A stretch of DNA of 64,000 nt from Gambelia wislizenii. Its lineage: Eukaryota; Chordata; Lepidosauria; Squamata; Crotaphytidae. The stretch lies in assembly GCA_030847615.1 (NCBI GenBank), contig JAUMIR010000001.1:264553187-264617186 (forward strand). The letters are read 5' to 3'. The notes under the pieces are model-generated. The model saw nothing but the letters and a program-made list of their open reading frames with translations, had not been told where the DNA came from and ran no database searches. The position numbers were made by a program, and so were the translations under genes. Below, in pieces: positions 11,262-22,307 of this stretch (within the stretch, counting starts at the first letter, position 1; each line of letters starts with the position of its first letter).

Positions 11262-11350
11262 GTTGTGTGCCTTCAAGTAATTTCTGATTTATGGCAACTT
11301 AAAGTGAACCTATCATGGGGTTTTCTTGGCAAAATTTGTTCAGAGGAGGT
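11262..11350 (-). mobile_element. Sauria-type SINE tail fragment
   Basis: 'gttgttgtgtgccttcaagt' then 'ggttttcttggcaaaatttgttcagagga' is the inverse of the SINE tail seen at 61125-61345. Only the 3' part remains. Confidence 0.7.
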
Positions 11351-12110
11351 GTGGTGCTCTGGAGGTCCCCTGTGTGCATGCACACGCACCCTGAGAACTC
11401 CAAAATTAATCTAAGGGCCGGTCTAGATGGTGAAATAAATTCTCATAGAATTTGGTGGAAATCCCATGTGTCCAAATGGGATCCTGCAGCGGTCCATCAT
11501 TTTCGGAAGGAGGAGTACCAAAATTTGGAAAAACTATATGGGAAAAGCCTTCACTGCTTTACCTATGTCTTTCAAAAACTGTGGGGGAAATGCGCACTCC
11601 CTCTCATTAGGACAACCAAATTGCATTGCAGCGCATTTCTGAAGCAGATAGCTGAATGGTCTGACATGCACAGGGAGCGGAGCTTGCTAACAAGGCAGCG
11701 CCCGGAACTGCCATGTTGGATTGTCACAATAGCAATTGTGTGCTGAAGTGATGGAACAGTCTTTCTTTTTTTTTATTTAAGGAGAAGATCACTCTTCCCC
11801 ACCTTGGATTTAGATTATCAGATGCCCTTAATATGGCATTACATGAACACCAGGTGATCACCAGGAGATCACCAAAGGGCTTACCTATCAGACATTGCCC
11901 TCATTTCTTCTTATTCACAGCTTAAGCCACTAATAGATCGCCCGTTCCGTTTCTGCCAAGAAACAACGGGTGAGCAAAAAGGAGCCCTGTTATGCTAGTG
12001 CGGTGCCAGCCGCAGTGGGAGGTTCCTGCTGAACACTTCTGGGTGTGATCGGGATGAGGAGGTAAGTGACAGCCATTTTTGTACCCTTCCCGAGTTACTT
12101 GGGATTTTTA

Positions 12111-13785
12111 TTATTTTTAAATTAATTATTTTTATTAAATTTTACCATCAGTCAAAACAATGCATATCATTGGAATATATAATCATATATTCATCAATTG
12201 TACCATATAAGTGCATTATTCATCTGATTTGTATATGAAATAAAGTATGAAAAACAATCACCTGTTATTCAGTTATCCACAAATTTCTAATACAATTAAT
12301 CTGTTACCTATTTTAATTATAAAGTGTTGCCACATAAATCTATTCCTGTGTACTTCCTTTATTAATTCCTTGAGTTGATATGTTACTTTCCCTAAATGCT
12401 CTTTGTATCCTCTCTTAATTCCCAGTTACAACATAGTTCATCACTTGCTCTATTACCATTTCTTTCTGTTCATAAATATATGCTATAATTTAACTTTGCT
12501 TTATTATATTCTGTATACTTCTAAACTATAATTTCATATATATTTATATCACTTTATTGCAGCAAAAACTACAATGCTGCACAAAATCAACGCTGGATAT
12601 CTTCTGTGTATGTGGGTTGGTTGTAAGATTGAGTTGTTCTCTTTCTATTTGGTAAGTATTTCAATTAAATTCTTATATGGGTCTCCAGAGTTTCTCCAAT
12701 AGCCTAATACAAGTTTCCAATCTCTTTTAGTTTTAGAACTTTTAGACTGTCTCAATCTATTTGTTAGATCATCCATCCCGATTAAATCCAATAATTTGTC
12801 TCTCCCTTCCTCAATAGTTGGTTCTTCCTTTATCTTCCACTTTTTTGCAATAATCATCCTAGCTGATGTAATCATGTACAAAATGTTCTTCCAATATTTC
12901 CCCTCTTCAACCTTATTTAGGCCTTTATGTTTAATAAGTACAATTCCGGAACAAAATCCAATTTTATCTGAAACATATTATTAATATGGGCATGCACTTT
13001 TAACCAAAATCCCTTAACTTTAGGACAATTCCACCATAGATGTATAAGAGAACCCTGTGACTTCCCACATTTCCAGCAATTTTTATTTTACTGTTGCCAT
13101 CATTTTATTTAATCCCACCAGTGTAAAATACCATCTGTGAGATACTTTAAGTTAATTTTCTTTTAAAGCTTGGCATGCAGTGAACTTCATAGTTCTCTTT
13201 CTAGCTGTGTCCCAATCCTCTAGGTCTGTGTTATGTCCTACACCTTGAGCCCATTTCCACATGTAATCCTTAATATATTCTTGTTCCAATTTTCTAGTAT
13301 GTAAGAGCTTGTAGAATTTTGATATTGATTTCTTTTGGGATTTCACCCAGATCAGTTTATCTAACTAGTTGAATTCGACCTCTATACCACCCTGGTTTTG
13401 ATCCTCATTGTATCTTTCCTTTAATTGGTAGTAGGAGAACCAGTTAATACTGAATTGCCTAGTTATTTGTTCTTTCGTTTTAAGTATTCTTGAGCCTTCG
13501 TTGTTAACTTCAGTTATATCTGCATATCTCAACCATAGATTAGAACTGTTCCATCTTGATTGAAATGCTTCCTGTGTCGAAGCCCAAGTAGGTATCTTAT
13601 AATAAAATTTTTATTTAATTCTCAGCCAAACTTTAAGTAACCCTTTTCTTACACAATAGGTCGCAAAATCTTTGTTTACCTTGTTTTTCTTATAGATCAG
13701 GTACGCATGCCAGCCATAGTGTATATCCTGTCCTTCTACATTTAATATTTTTCCATTATCTAGAGTTATCCAGTCTTTCAACCAT
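12111..13785 (-). mobile_element. 5'-truncated L1 LINE with 17 bp target duplication
   Basis: The flanks repeat GTTACTTGGGATTTTTA exactly (12094-12110 and 13786-13802), which fixes both borders. The A-rich 3' tail, read on the minus strand, lies at 12111-12150. Minus-strand frames encode the C-terminal part of L1 ORF2: ARMIIAKKWKIKEEPTIEEG in 12645-12881, and the region before a cysteine motif with SLIHLWWNC about 13045-13080. Several stops and shifts show it is dead. Confidence 0.9.
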
Positions 13786-13901
13786 GTTACTTGGGATTTT
13801 TAAAGCTTGTTTTAGTGAATCATAGAATCATAGAATTGCAGAGTTGGAAGAGACCACGAGGGCCATCCAGTCCAACCCCCCTGCCACGCAGGAAATCTTG
13901 A

Positions 13902-16817
13902 TCAAAGCATCCCCAACAGATGGCCATCCAGCCTCTGTTTAAAGACCTCCAAGGAAGGAGACCCCACCACGCTCCGAGGGAGTGTGTTCCACTGCCGAAC
14001 AGCTCTTACTGTCAAAAAGTTCCTCCTAATGTTGAGGTGGAATCTCTGTTCCTGGAGCTTGCACCCATTGCTCCATGTTCCAGTCTCGGAAGCAGCAGAA
14101 AACAAGCCTGCCCTATCCTCAGCGTGACATCCCTTCAAATACTTAAACAGGGCTATCATATTGCCTCTTAACCATCTTTTTTCCAGGCTAAACATACCCA
14201 GCTCCCTAAGTCTCTCCTCATAAGGCATCGTTTCCAGACCTTTCACCATTTTAGTTGCCCTTCTCTGGACATGCTCCAATTTGTCAATATCCTTTTTGAA
14301 TTGTGGTGCCCAGAACTGGACACAGTATTCTAAGTGAGGTCTGACCAAGGCAGAATAGAGTGGCACTATTACTTCCCTTGATCTAGACACTATACTTCTA
14401 TTGATACAGCCCAAAATCGCATTGGCCTTTTTAGCTGCTGCATCACACTGTTGGCTCATGTTCAACTTGTGGTCTACTAGGACTCCTAGATCCCTTTCGC
14501 ATGTAGTCTCATTCAGCCAGGTCTTTCCCATCCTATATTTATGCGTTTCATTTTTCCGCCCTAAATGCAGCACCTTACATTTCTCCATATTGAATTTCAT
14601 TTTGTTAGCTTTGGCCCAGCTCTCCAGTCTATCCAGGTCATTCTGAATTTTGATCCTGTCCTCTAGGGTATTAGCTACTCCTCCTAATTTGGTGTCATCT
14701 GCAAATTTGATAAGTATGCCCCTAATTCCCTCATCCAAGTCATTGATAAAGATGTTGAATAGCACTGGGCCCAGGACAGAACCCTGTGGCACCCCACTGG
14801 TCACATCTTTCCAAGACGAAGAGGAGCCACTGCTGAGCACCCTTTGGGTTCGGCCGGTCAACCAATTACAAATCCATTGAACAGTTAACTTGTCTAGTCC
14901 ACATTTTACAAGCTTGTTTGCAAGAATGTCATGGGGAACCTTGTCAAAGGCCTTACTGAAATCAAGGTATGCGATGTCCACAGCATTCCCTTCATCTACC
15001 AAGCTGGTAACTTTATCAAAAAAAGAGATCAGATTAGTCTGGCATGACTTGTTTCTCTGAAACCCATGTTGACTTTTTGTGATTATGGCATTGCCTTCTA
15101 AATGTCCACAGACTCTCTGTTTAATGATCTGCTCTAGAATCTTCCCTGGTATTGATGTCAGACTAACTGGACGATAATTGTTGGGATCCTCTTTTTTCCC
15201 CTTTTTGAAGATGGGAACAACGTTTGCCCTCCTCCAGTCTGCTGGGACTTCTCCTGTTCTCCAGGAGTTCTCAAATATTATTGCCAATGGCTCTGAGATT
15301 ATATTTGCCAGCTCTTTTAATACTCTTGGATGTAGTTCATCTGGTCCTGGAGATTTAAATTCATTTAGATTAAGAAGGTATTCCTGTACTACCTCTTTAC
15401 TTATTTTGAGCTGGATTTCCCCTATTGTGTCCTCTGTTCCATTATCCTCAGGTTGGTCCTCCTTTTCCTTTTCTGAAAACACTGAGGCAAAGAAGGTGTT
15501 GAGTAATTCTGCCTTTTCTCTGTCCCCTGTTAGCATTTTGCCATCTTCTCCACGTAGCGGCCCTATCATTTCCTTCTTCCTCCTTTTGCTGCGGACATAC
15601 CCCCCAAAAAAACCCTTTTTATTGTTCTTAACCTCCCTAGCAAGCCTGAGCTCATTCTGCGCTTTAGCTTTTCTGACGTTACTCCTACACGTGTTCGCTA
15701 TCTGTTTGAATTCTTCTTTGGTGATTTCCCCCCTTTTCTATTTCCTATACATGTTCCGTTTAAAACTTAGCTCCATTGAAAGTTCTTTAGTCATCCATCC
15801 TGGTTTCTTGAGACACCTCCCATTTTTCTTCCTCAATGGTACTGTTTGAAATTGTGCCTTCAGTATCTCCCTTTTGAGAAAGTCCCATCCGTCTTGAGGT
15901 CTCTTCTCTTTTAGTATTCCTGACCATGGGATTACCCCCAGTATTTCCCTGAGTTTATTGAAATCAGCTCTCCTAAAGTCAAGAATGCGTGTCTGACTAT
16001 GCCTGGCTTCTCCTTTCCATTGTATAACAAACTCCAGGAGAACATGATCACTCTCACCTAAGGATCCCACCACTTGCACCCCACTAACCAGGTCATCTCT
16101 GTTGGTTAGGATCAAATCTAAAATAGCTGACCCCCTTGTTGCCTCTTCCACCTTTTGGACCATGAAATTGTCTTCCAGGCATGTAAGGAATTTGCTAGAC
16201 CTTGAAGTTTTGGCTGAGTTAGATTTCCAGTAAATTTCAGGATAGTTGAAGTCACCCATCACTACTACATCTCTCCTTTCTGCATGTGTGTTCATCTGTT
16301 CTAGAAAGGCATCATCCAATTCCTCCGTCTGATTTGGGGGTCTGTAGTGGAGTCCCACAATAACATCCCTGTTGTTTCCCTCCCCTTTAATTTTTATCCA
16401 GATGCTCTCCACCTGGCTTCCAGTATTGATGTCATGGATCACTTCACTGGTGTAAATATCCCTGACATATAATGCTATTCTTCCTCCTTTCCTGTTTGGC
16501 CTGTTTCTCCTATAAAGGTTATACCCCTCTATTCCTACATTCCAATCATGAGACTCGTCCCATCAGGTTTCAGTAATGCCTATTATATCATATTTGTTTT
16601 GTAGTGCGAGGAGTTCAAGTTCATCTTGCTTATTTCCCATGCTCTGTGCATTAGTGTAGAGACATCTAAGACCATGTGTTCCCTTTACTTGCTGTCTGTG
16701 CAAGTTTTTTTGCCTCCCACTCTTGGGTCCTTGCGCTGTTTGCCTTGTTCCCTCTATGACAGTTTGACTATTTTCTCCAGCCCTTTTGCCTTCCAGAATA
16801 CTGTTTCCCTCCCCCAT
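13902..16817 (-). pseudogene. CR1 ORF2: endonuclease/reverse transcriptase with two in-frame stops
   Basis: ORF2 proteins of CR1 nick target DNA and copy their RNA into the site. From the ATG at 16815-16817 the reading frame stays in one phase to the stop at 13902. It is broken only by TGA at 16563-16565 and TAG at 15738-15740; both stand where relatives have tryptophan (TETWWDES, YRKWKRG), so each is a single G-to-A change. The endonuclease motifs GDFNYPEIYW and SDHVLLEF are present. RT motifs include YLDFSKAFDKV, GVPQGSVLGPVLFN and FADD (14694-14705). The C-terminal block (TMPYEERLRELGMFSLEKRW ... QWNTLPRSV) is complete. It starts 5 bases after the ORF1 stop. The open frame on the opposite strand (15178-15849) is a shadow. 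Confidence 0.92.
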
Positions 16818-16822
16818 TTGAC

Positions 16823-17465
16823 TCAGTTTAAAGCCCTCCTGATCAAATTCTTGAGACTGTTGGCAAAAATGTTTCTTCCAACTGTTGTAAGATGCACAAC
16901 ATCTCTTGCCAGAAGTCCCCCCGCATGGAAGCGCAGTCCATGATCCAAGAATCCAATTTGTTCTCGGCGACACCATCTACGAAGCCAGTTGTTTACGTCG
17001 GCTATTTTCCTCTCCCTTCTTGGACCATGCCCTTCAACTGGCAGAAGAGACGAGATCACAACCTGTGCATCCATTTCTTTCAGCTTCCTCCCCAGGGCCT
17101 CATAAACTCTTCTGATCTTGGGAAAGCTGTGCCTTGCAGTATCATTGGTTCCCACATGGACCAAAAGGAAGGGGTAATGATCCGTAGGCTTGACACGTCA
17201 GCCTCTCAGTCACATCACAGATCTTTGCCCCAGGGAGACAACACACCTCCCGAGTCATCTTGTCAGGCCCACATACCACTGCTTCTGTACCCCGCAGCAA
17301 GGAGTCCCCCACCACCACCACACGCCTCTGCCGAGGCTTCGCAGCTGCTGTTCCTTGCGGTGGTCCTCTCAAGGTCCCCTGCTCTACCCCTGAAGTCTGT
17401 CCATGTTGTTCTTCCTCGTTGTCCTTGATAAGGGAGAGGGCTTCGAATCGATTCTGTAGCTGCAA
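16823..17465 (-). pseudogene. CR1 ORF1: esterase (SGNH-type) domain, frameshifted
   Basis: CR1 ORF1 carries an SGNH-hydrolase-like esterase thought to aid retrotransposition. The upstream piece (17142-17465) has the nucleophile block VVVVGDSLLRGTEAVV. The downstream piece (16823-17164) has VHVGTNDTARHS and the C-terminal LLARDVVHLTTVGRNIFAN, where the Asp-His pair falls. The two pieces are in different phases, so one indel lies about 17165-17205. The N-terminal part of ORF1 is missing because the element is truncated. Plus-strand frames here (16892-17428 and others) are shadows. Confidence 0.85.
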
Positions 17466-17813
17466 GCTGCTCGAAGGATTCCTGGATTTTCTTGTTCTGT
17501 GTGTGACATTCCTCCAGCTGTCTACTTCCTGTGTCTGTGAAGTGCTTGCTTTATTTTTTACCTTGTGTTTTCTTTTTTATTTTAGAATTTCCCACGTGCT
17601 CATTCTCTTGCGAGAACGGCCAGAAACTCAAACCAAGAAGCGAATGGGGCTCTTTTTGAGCTCCATTCACTGCTGGCTGTCGAGGGGAGGGGCGGCCACG
17701 CAATTAAGGTAAGTGCGAAATGGGGGGTTATCATGCTGGGATGGGGACGGGAGGGAAGGTGGGATATAATATAGTGAGACAGGGACACTTTTTTGGTCCC
17801 TGTCTGATAATCT

Positions 17814-17938
17814 CAGACTGTAGATGGCACTGCTCATCTCTTCTTCAGTGCAAACCATTCTGCTTCAATCAGAAAGCAGAAGCTCATAGATGTTATTTTT
17901 CATTTTTATTTATGTTTTTTTAAAAAAAATATTGTTTG
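17814..17938 (+). repeat. Left arm of a 125 bp inverted repeat
   Basis: Starting exactly at the right edge of the family A MITE, CAGACTGTAGATGGCACTGC through the T/A-rich 'tttttttaaaaaaaat' is repeated in inverse at 19228-19358 with only a few differences. I do not know what family it belongs to. Confidence 0.85.
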
Positions 17939-18150
17939 ACAGGGGCAAGTTGGGGGGCATAGAACCATGGGCAATTCACTTGCACCCGCCATCTTGATTC
18001 GCTGGCATGTCTCCATATAAACAGCAAACATGGATAGCTTCGCACACCAGCGACCTTGCAAAAAGATCACTGAGACAGATGAAAGCTGTTGTGAATTGGC
18101 GTATGTGCACACCAATCCACATTTTATTTCCTCATCTAGATCGGCCCTAA

Positions 18151-18531
18151 AACTCGCCGCCACCACCCAATGACTTTAACTCTTTCAGTGTAACCCAGTG
18201 GGAAGTTACAGGGTTCAAATTGTGCTTCCCACTCTGACTCTGCAGAGCTTCACCTGCCCCCACCCCTGTAGAAGGAATGCTGAGCAAGGCACATGAAAAA
18301 GAAGTGTGCAGAAAGGAGAGGTTTAAAGGAAATTTATTCTAGACAGATTACAAAGCATAGCAGAGATACTTTTCCATGGAAGGCTCCTTCCTTCCAGGCA
18401 TACGTCTTAGATAGTTACATATAAGTCTAGTCATTCCAGCCAAGTTTGTAAAATAAACCTAAGCCCTAACAGAGCTAGCTAGACAGTTCCCTAATCTACT
18501 TATAAGAGTGCAGTCCAGATGTGCTAGATAT
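18151..18531. other. Unclassified spacer
   Basis: There is no coding or repeat signature that I recognise. A possible box-B-like phrase (AGGGTTCAAATTGTGC near 18211) is too isolated to call. Confidence 0.3.
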
Positions 18532-18805
18532 TCATGGGGCTGGGAGTCTGGGCACTCCCCCCATAGCTGGTATGAGAGTCCAATGAATTATTATTCCTTC
18601 TTGACAAAATTGCTGTTGGTCTTTTAATTGGATCATACCACTAGATATCTGAATCACTTCTTTGTATGTAATCCAACCTATGTCTCTTCTAAGTCTTTTT
18701 ATGGAGAGAGCTTCTACTGGGGATAAACAAGCTGGGAGTTTGGGGCATAGATATCCTTTCATCCAGATTTTACATAATGAGGCAGCAACGTATAACACGC
18801 TAATT
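18532..18805 (-). mobile_element. Probable L1 ORF2 fragment
   Basis: The minus frame 18532-18798 (88 aa) reads SLCKIWMKGYLCPKLPACLS ... GWITYKEVIQISSGMIQLKD. This pattern resembles the post-RT part of lizard L1 ORF2 proteins. The assignment is by remembered family pattern only. It abuts a fragment related to family D. Confidence 0.5.
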
Positions 18806-18811
18806 TATGGC

Positions 18812-18962
18812 CGCCATCTTGATTCACGGGCGTGTGAACTTCAAATGCAGATAACTTCTCAGCCAGTTGTTTTTGCTGAAAGACCATGGAGACAAAAGAA
18901 TACTGCTGCAAATTTGTAATAATGTGCAGGAATGAGCATTATAGTCTCTTGTCTAGACTAGC
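18812..18962 (+). mobile_element. Family D right-end fragment
   Basis: 'ggccgccatcttgattc' matches 'cccgccatcttgattc' inside the family D element at 17985. The segment ends CTTGTCTAGACTAGCCCC, like the D terminus. The left end is absent. Confidence 0.5.
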
Positions 18963-19150
18963 CCCAAGTCATTTCTGATTTATGGCAACCCTAAGGTGAA
19001 CCTATTATGGAATTTTCTTGGTAGAATTTGTTCAGAGGAGATTTCCCATTGCCTTTCTCTGATGCTGAGAGAATGTGACTTGCCCAAGGTCACCCAGTGG
19101 GTTTCTATGGCCAAGCGGGTTTCCAGGGTTGTCGTCCAACATTCAAACCA
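18963..19150 (-). mobile_element. Sauria-type SINE
   Basis: Inverse of the tRNA-SINE body: 'aagtcatttctgatttatgg' (tail), 'ttcttggtagaatttgttcag', 'gacttgcccaaggtcaccca', and the head-side 'gtccaacattcaaaccacta'. The tRNA-like head is degraded. Confidence 0.75.
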
Positions 19151-19227
19151 CTAAAAACGATGGCACTAATGTCTAAATAAGAATCCATATTGTCAAGTGG
19201 CATGATAAACTGCAATACCATACTAAA

Positions 19228-19358
19228 ATAAACAAGATTTTTTTTTTAAAAAAAGCAAACAAATAAAAATGAAAAATAACATCTATGAGCTTCTGCTTTC
19301 TGATTGAAGCAGAATGGTTTGCACTGAAGAAGAGATGAGCAGTGCCATCTACAGTCTG
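19228..19358 (-). repeat. Right arm of the 125 bp inverted repeat
   Basis: Inverse of 17814-17938, running from a T/A-rich run through GAGCTTCTGCTTTCTGATTG to CATCTACAGTCTG. Similarity stops at 19358, the point matching the MITE edge in the other arm. Confidence 0.85.
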
Positions 19359-19673
19359 AAATTGCATAATACTTGTTTGCCATGCTTTAAATCTGCTGGG
19401 ATATTTAACAAGGGTATATCTGTAGGCATAATCTCACATTCGTAGCCTATCTCACAAAATAATGAGCCTAATTTTGAGTTCTCCAGACTTCTTCATCAAT
19501 TAGCATTTACAAGAAGGGAGAGGTCTATGCAGTCTGCATTTAGTCAAAGGCTTAAGATGGAATATGAAGGGTGTCAAAACACCCTAACAAAGGTAAAAAC
19601 TCTGATGCCATTGAGAATGTTTCTTATGGGCCATCAGGGCTATCTGGTGCTTTTTGCATGGCTTTCATTTCTT

Positions 19674-19705
<32 letters not shown>

Positions 19706-20133
19706 AATCTCTAAAAGGAACAGAGCTGTGATTCACGTTTATTCTATTTGATTTACCAGTCATTCAAATATGTTCCTTTTATAATTCTGAATGGAAAACT
19801 TCCCAAGTCTGTTTATCTTTTCTGTTAGATTACAAGAAAGAATGAGTGGGCTTTTTCCGGCTGCCCACAGCTTCAGATAGAAAACAAATGTTGTGATCTG
19901 GGTTTTCTTCTGCTCTTCATTCCTGAAAAGGCTGCTAAAATCTGTCTTTAATTATAATAAAGAGGGCAGGTAGCTGAAGGATAAGTGCCTGTTCAGTTCT
20001 CTTAATTGTTTTCCCCATCAGAAGAACTGATTATGGACGACACAGAGAAGGCACTTTCCTATGGCCGTTAAATCTTCCTCTTACATGGACAGTACAGGTC
20101 AGACAAATGTACTGTTAGGAAATAGAAATCTGT
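19359..20133. other. Unclassified, with a (TC)n run
   Basis: A short TC microsatellite lies at about 19678-19705. I see nothing else to classify. Confidence 0.35.
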
Positions 20134-20290
20134 GAAATTGAAAGCTTTCACGGCGGGCATCCATAGATTTTCCTTGGTTTTTTTCTGGGCTCTGAAGATG
20201 CCAGCCACAGATGCAGGTGAAACATCAGAAGTAAGCTCTTCCAGAACAAGGCCTCACAGTCTGGAAAAAAAACAAGGAAAATCTACAAAC
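20134..20290. mobile_element. Penelope-like hairpin repeat, copy 1 (internally deleted)
   Basis: 'gaaagctttcacggcgggca', 'agattttccttggttttttt' and the inverse 'caaggaaaatctac' frame a core containing CTGAAGATGCCAGCCACAGA and GGTGAAACATCAGAAG. It matches 28868-29078 but lacks the left half of the central stem. The assignment to Penelope-like terminal repeats is from memory of a common squamate repeat and is not certain. Confidence 0.5.
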
Positions 20291-20304
20291 AGAAATCTGT
20301 TTTT

Positions 20305-20405
20305 CTCTTCTTCTTTTTTTCTACACTTTCCAGAATCCCCTAGCACCATGGCATTAAGGATTCTGGGAGCTGTAATCAAGAAAAGTAACTATTCTGAGCT
20401 CAATT
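20305..20405. mobile_element. Degraded relative of the 2278-2407 MITE
   Basis: 'ttccagaatcccctagcacc' faces 'aaggattctgggagctgtaa', then 'ctattctgagctc'. The arms are short and worn. Confidence 0.4.
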
Positions 20406-20429
20406 AGCAATTTTCCAGACCTCATCTTC

Positions 20430-20960
20430 CCTGTCAACACAATTTATTAATTTTATTCTCTCTCACCCCACTCCCCTTCAAAAATAATGAAACAAATCCC
20501 ATGGTTTGTGATGATATTAAAGCCATAAAATACAAAGAACAACTCTGAAGTAGTAAAACACAATCCATCTAATAGAAGCAGTAACAATGAGCAGAACAGA
20601 TACACAACAGAAACCCCATCATATTCATCTGACTTCTTGTAATTGCCTAGTTAAACAGCCTGATACTGATATGCAGTGGAAGCTGGTGTCAGGTATACCT
20701 TTTGAGAAAGCATGTTCTGGAGTTGAGGTGCTACCACAGTGAAGGCTCTGTCTCATGTTACTGGTTGATGCACTTCCGCTAGTGGTAAGACAATGAGGTG
20801 GGCATCTAAGGGCATGGGCAGGCTGATACAGAGAGAGTCATTTCTTCAGAGACCTGGGCCCTGGGTCATTTAAAGCTTTGCAGTCAATAGCAACTTGGAA
20901 ACAATGGCACCTGTTCCTGGGAATGTAAACCCACTTGAAAAGGCAGGTGTGTGCTCCCTC
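20430..20960. repeat. Old unclassified dispersed repeat
   Basis: 'gctaccacagtgaaggctct' and 'gggtcatttaaagctttgcagtcaatagcaacttggaaac' parallel 'gctgaaaaggccctttccct' and 'aagtcatttaaggcttcaaaggtaaatatcagcactttga' at 35410-35545. The family was not identified. Confidence 0.35.
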
Positions 20961-20996
20961 AGCCATTTTGTGGCCAGGGGAGGGTGGAGGCCTAGT

Positions 20997-21925
20997 GTTG
21001 ACAGATCAGAATTATCCCAGGATCTGAGGTCTGGAGGCAAAATCTGAGGCCTAGGTATGACCCCTTGTTGATGGCACAGGAAGCAGGTCCTGGTGATGTT
21101 AGAAGGGTGATGTTACAAGAGGCAGCCCATGTTGAAGCATAATACCTTAAGCATCAACCACAGTAGCACAGAGATATAATTGAAATACAAAATACCTAGG
21201 GTGTTATCAGACACACAAAACATGGCATCATAACGACACCACATAAACACGAAAGGGCGCGCAGATCAGATGATGTTGCCCTTTTGCATTTATGTACTGG
21301 CCATAAGTTGTACTTTTTTATTGACGGCCCAAGCCATCAATAGATCAGCTGTGACGGTATTTTGCCAGCGTTGCTGGAGTATGAAACCTCATGCCAATGT
21401 CCTCTTGTCACTCCACCGTCAATAGCTGGTCTGGCCAGAACACTTCCGGGTGAGATTGTAACATCCAGGTAGGTGATGCACTTTTTATGACCCTCCCCAG
21501 TTTACTTGGGACTTTTCTTTAGTGTGTTTAGGTGCTTTTTAAAACTTTGTCTTATTTTTGTTTGTTTGTTTGTTGAATTTCCCGCACTATGTATTCTCGT
21601 GAGAATACATGGGATTTTGAATGAGGAAGTGAACAGAGCTCCATTCACTCTTTCATCATTGCCGGGGAAGCCTTTTCATGGGATAGAAGGTAAGTGTGGC
21701 ATGGGGAGTTCTTTTGCCAGCATAAAAATGGCAAAGTTATGCCAGCAAAAGAATAGGGCTTAGGCGGGTGGTCTGATAAAGTCCCTAGTCTAACAGATAA
21801 AGGAAATATTTTAAAACACACTTTTTAAAGACAGCCCTTTCACCCTGAGATTCTTTCCCCTCTCTCTGAGGACTGGAGAAGACAAGCCACACCCTGTGTA
21901 TCATTTGCAGAGCATCTGGACAGCA
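20997..21925. mobile_element. hAT-like repeat R, copy 1, interrupted by MITE A2
   Basis: Flanks of the MITE (20997-21198 and 21785-21925) join into a match with 29150-29505 and 42646-42978: 'cagaattatcccaggatctgaggtctgg', 'agcatcaaccacagtagcac', 'cctgagattctttcccctctctctgaggac'. Other copies show a GGGTTGCCAGGTCAG-type end. hAT is a guess. Confidence 0.5.
21199..21784. mobile_element. MITE family A copy 2 (586 bp), TSD CTA
   Basis: Starts GGGTGTTATCAGACA and ends TGGTCTGATAAAGTCC, with CTA at 21196-21198 and 21785-21787. The interior holds 'caagccatcaatagatcagc', 'agaacacttccgggtgagat', 'gagctccattcactc'. It interrupts repeat R. No coding capacity. Confidence 0.85.
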
Positions 21926-21982
21926 TTTGGCTATACCTCAGCAGCCAGAAGCAAGTGGCATCTATCCCTCTCCTAGGGCTCA

Positions 21983-22303
21983 GAACTTTATCAGACCACT
22001 ATCCAGCTGGCATATTTTGAACCATTTTTATGCTGGCAAAAGAACCCCCTTCATCAGACCTACCTTAAAGAGGCAGCCCCAGCATAAATGGAGCAGGGAT
22101 GGGACTCCATTTACTTCCTGGTCTGAGATCTCACTGATTCTTGCAAGAAGACACGAGCATGGCAAATTTAAAAAATAAAGCAAAATTAAGACATAAAACA
22201 TTCACACAAGCACAGAAACACATTTTAAAGTTAAACGTACACTGGGGAAGTTTAAAAAAAGAGTGTCCACTACCTGGCTGTTGTGATCTTACCCAGAAGT
22301 ATT
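21983..22303 (-). mobile_element. MITE family A fragment (copy 6)
   Basis: Begins GAACTTTATCAGACCACT and runs through 'gactccatttacttcctggt', 'gattcttgcaagaagacacg' and 'ctgttgtgatcttacccaga', the inverse of the right half of the other copies. A tRNA-SINE follows. Confidence 0.6.
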
Positions 22304-22307
22304 CTTA

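Larger units (their letters stand above)
13817..17535 (-). mobile_element. Nearly full-length CR1 LINE
   Basis: The 3' end is at 13817 with the repeated ATTCTATGATTC-type terminus on the minus strand. ORF2 (13902-16817) and most of ORF1 (16823-17465) follow. The 5' border near 17535 is set by where family A MITE sequence resumes ('aagtgcttgctttatttttt'). At ~3.7 kb it lacks only the 5' part of a typical 4-5 kb CR1. CR1 usually makes little or no target duplication and none is seen. Confidence 0.9.
11811..17814. mobile_element. MITE family A copy 1, split by L1 and CR1
   Basis: Ends read TAGATTATCAGA and TCTGATAATCTC. The interior matches copy 2 (21199-21784) block by block: 'gaacacttctgggtg', 'gttacttgggattttt', 'gaatttcccacgtg', 'gagctccattcac', 'aaggtaagtgcgaaatgggg'. 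Removing the L1 with one target duplicate and the CR1 leaves about 593 bp, close to the 586, 570 and 575 bp of other copies. The target duplication of this copy is not clear. Confidence 0.75.
11415..18147. mobile_element. Family D transposon (~730 bp own sequence) holding a nested stack, TSD TAA
   Basis: The left end GGGCCGGTCTAGATGG and the right end CATCTAGATCGGCCC are inverse. Counting 25 bases inward, 22 match. TAA lies on both sides (11412-11414, 18148-18150). Subtracting the inner MITE (11811-17814) leaves about 730 bp of native sequence. Related termini occur at 18812-18962, 53306 and 63085. Another Harbinger-type TWA duplication. Confidence 0.8.

Noticed and set aside
15178..15849. 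223-codon plus-strand frame
   Set aside because: It is antisense to the CR1 reverse transcriptase gene, which has clear motifs.
20997..21925. Single ~930 bp novel element
   Set aside because: The middle is MITE A2 with its own CTA duplication, and the flanks rejoin into repeat R.
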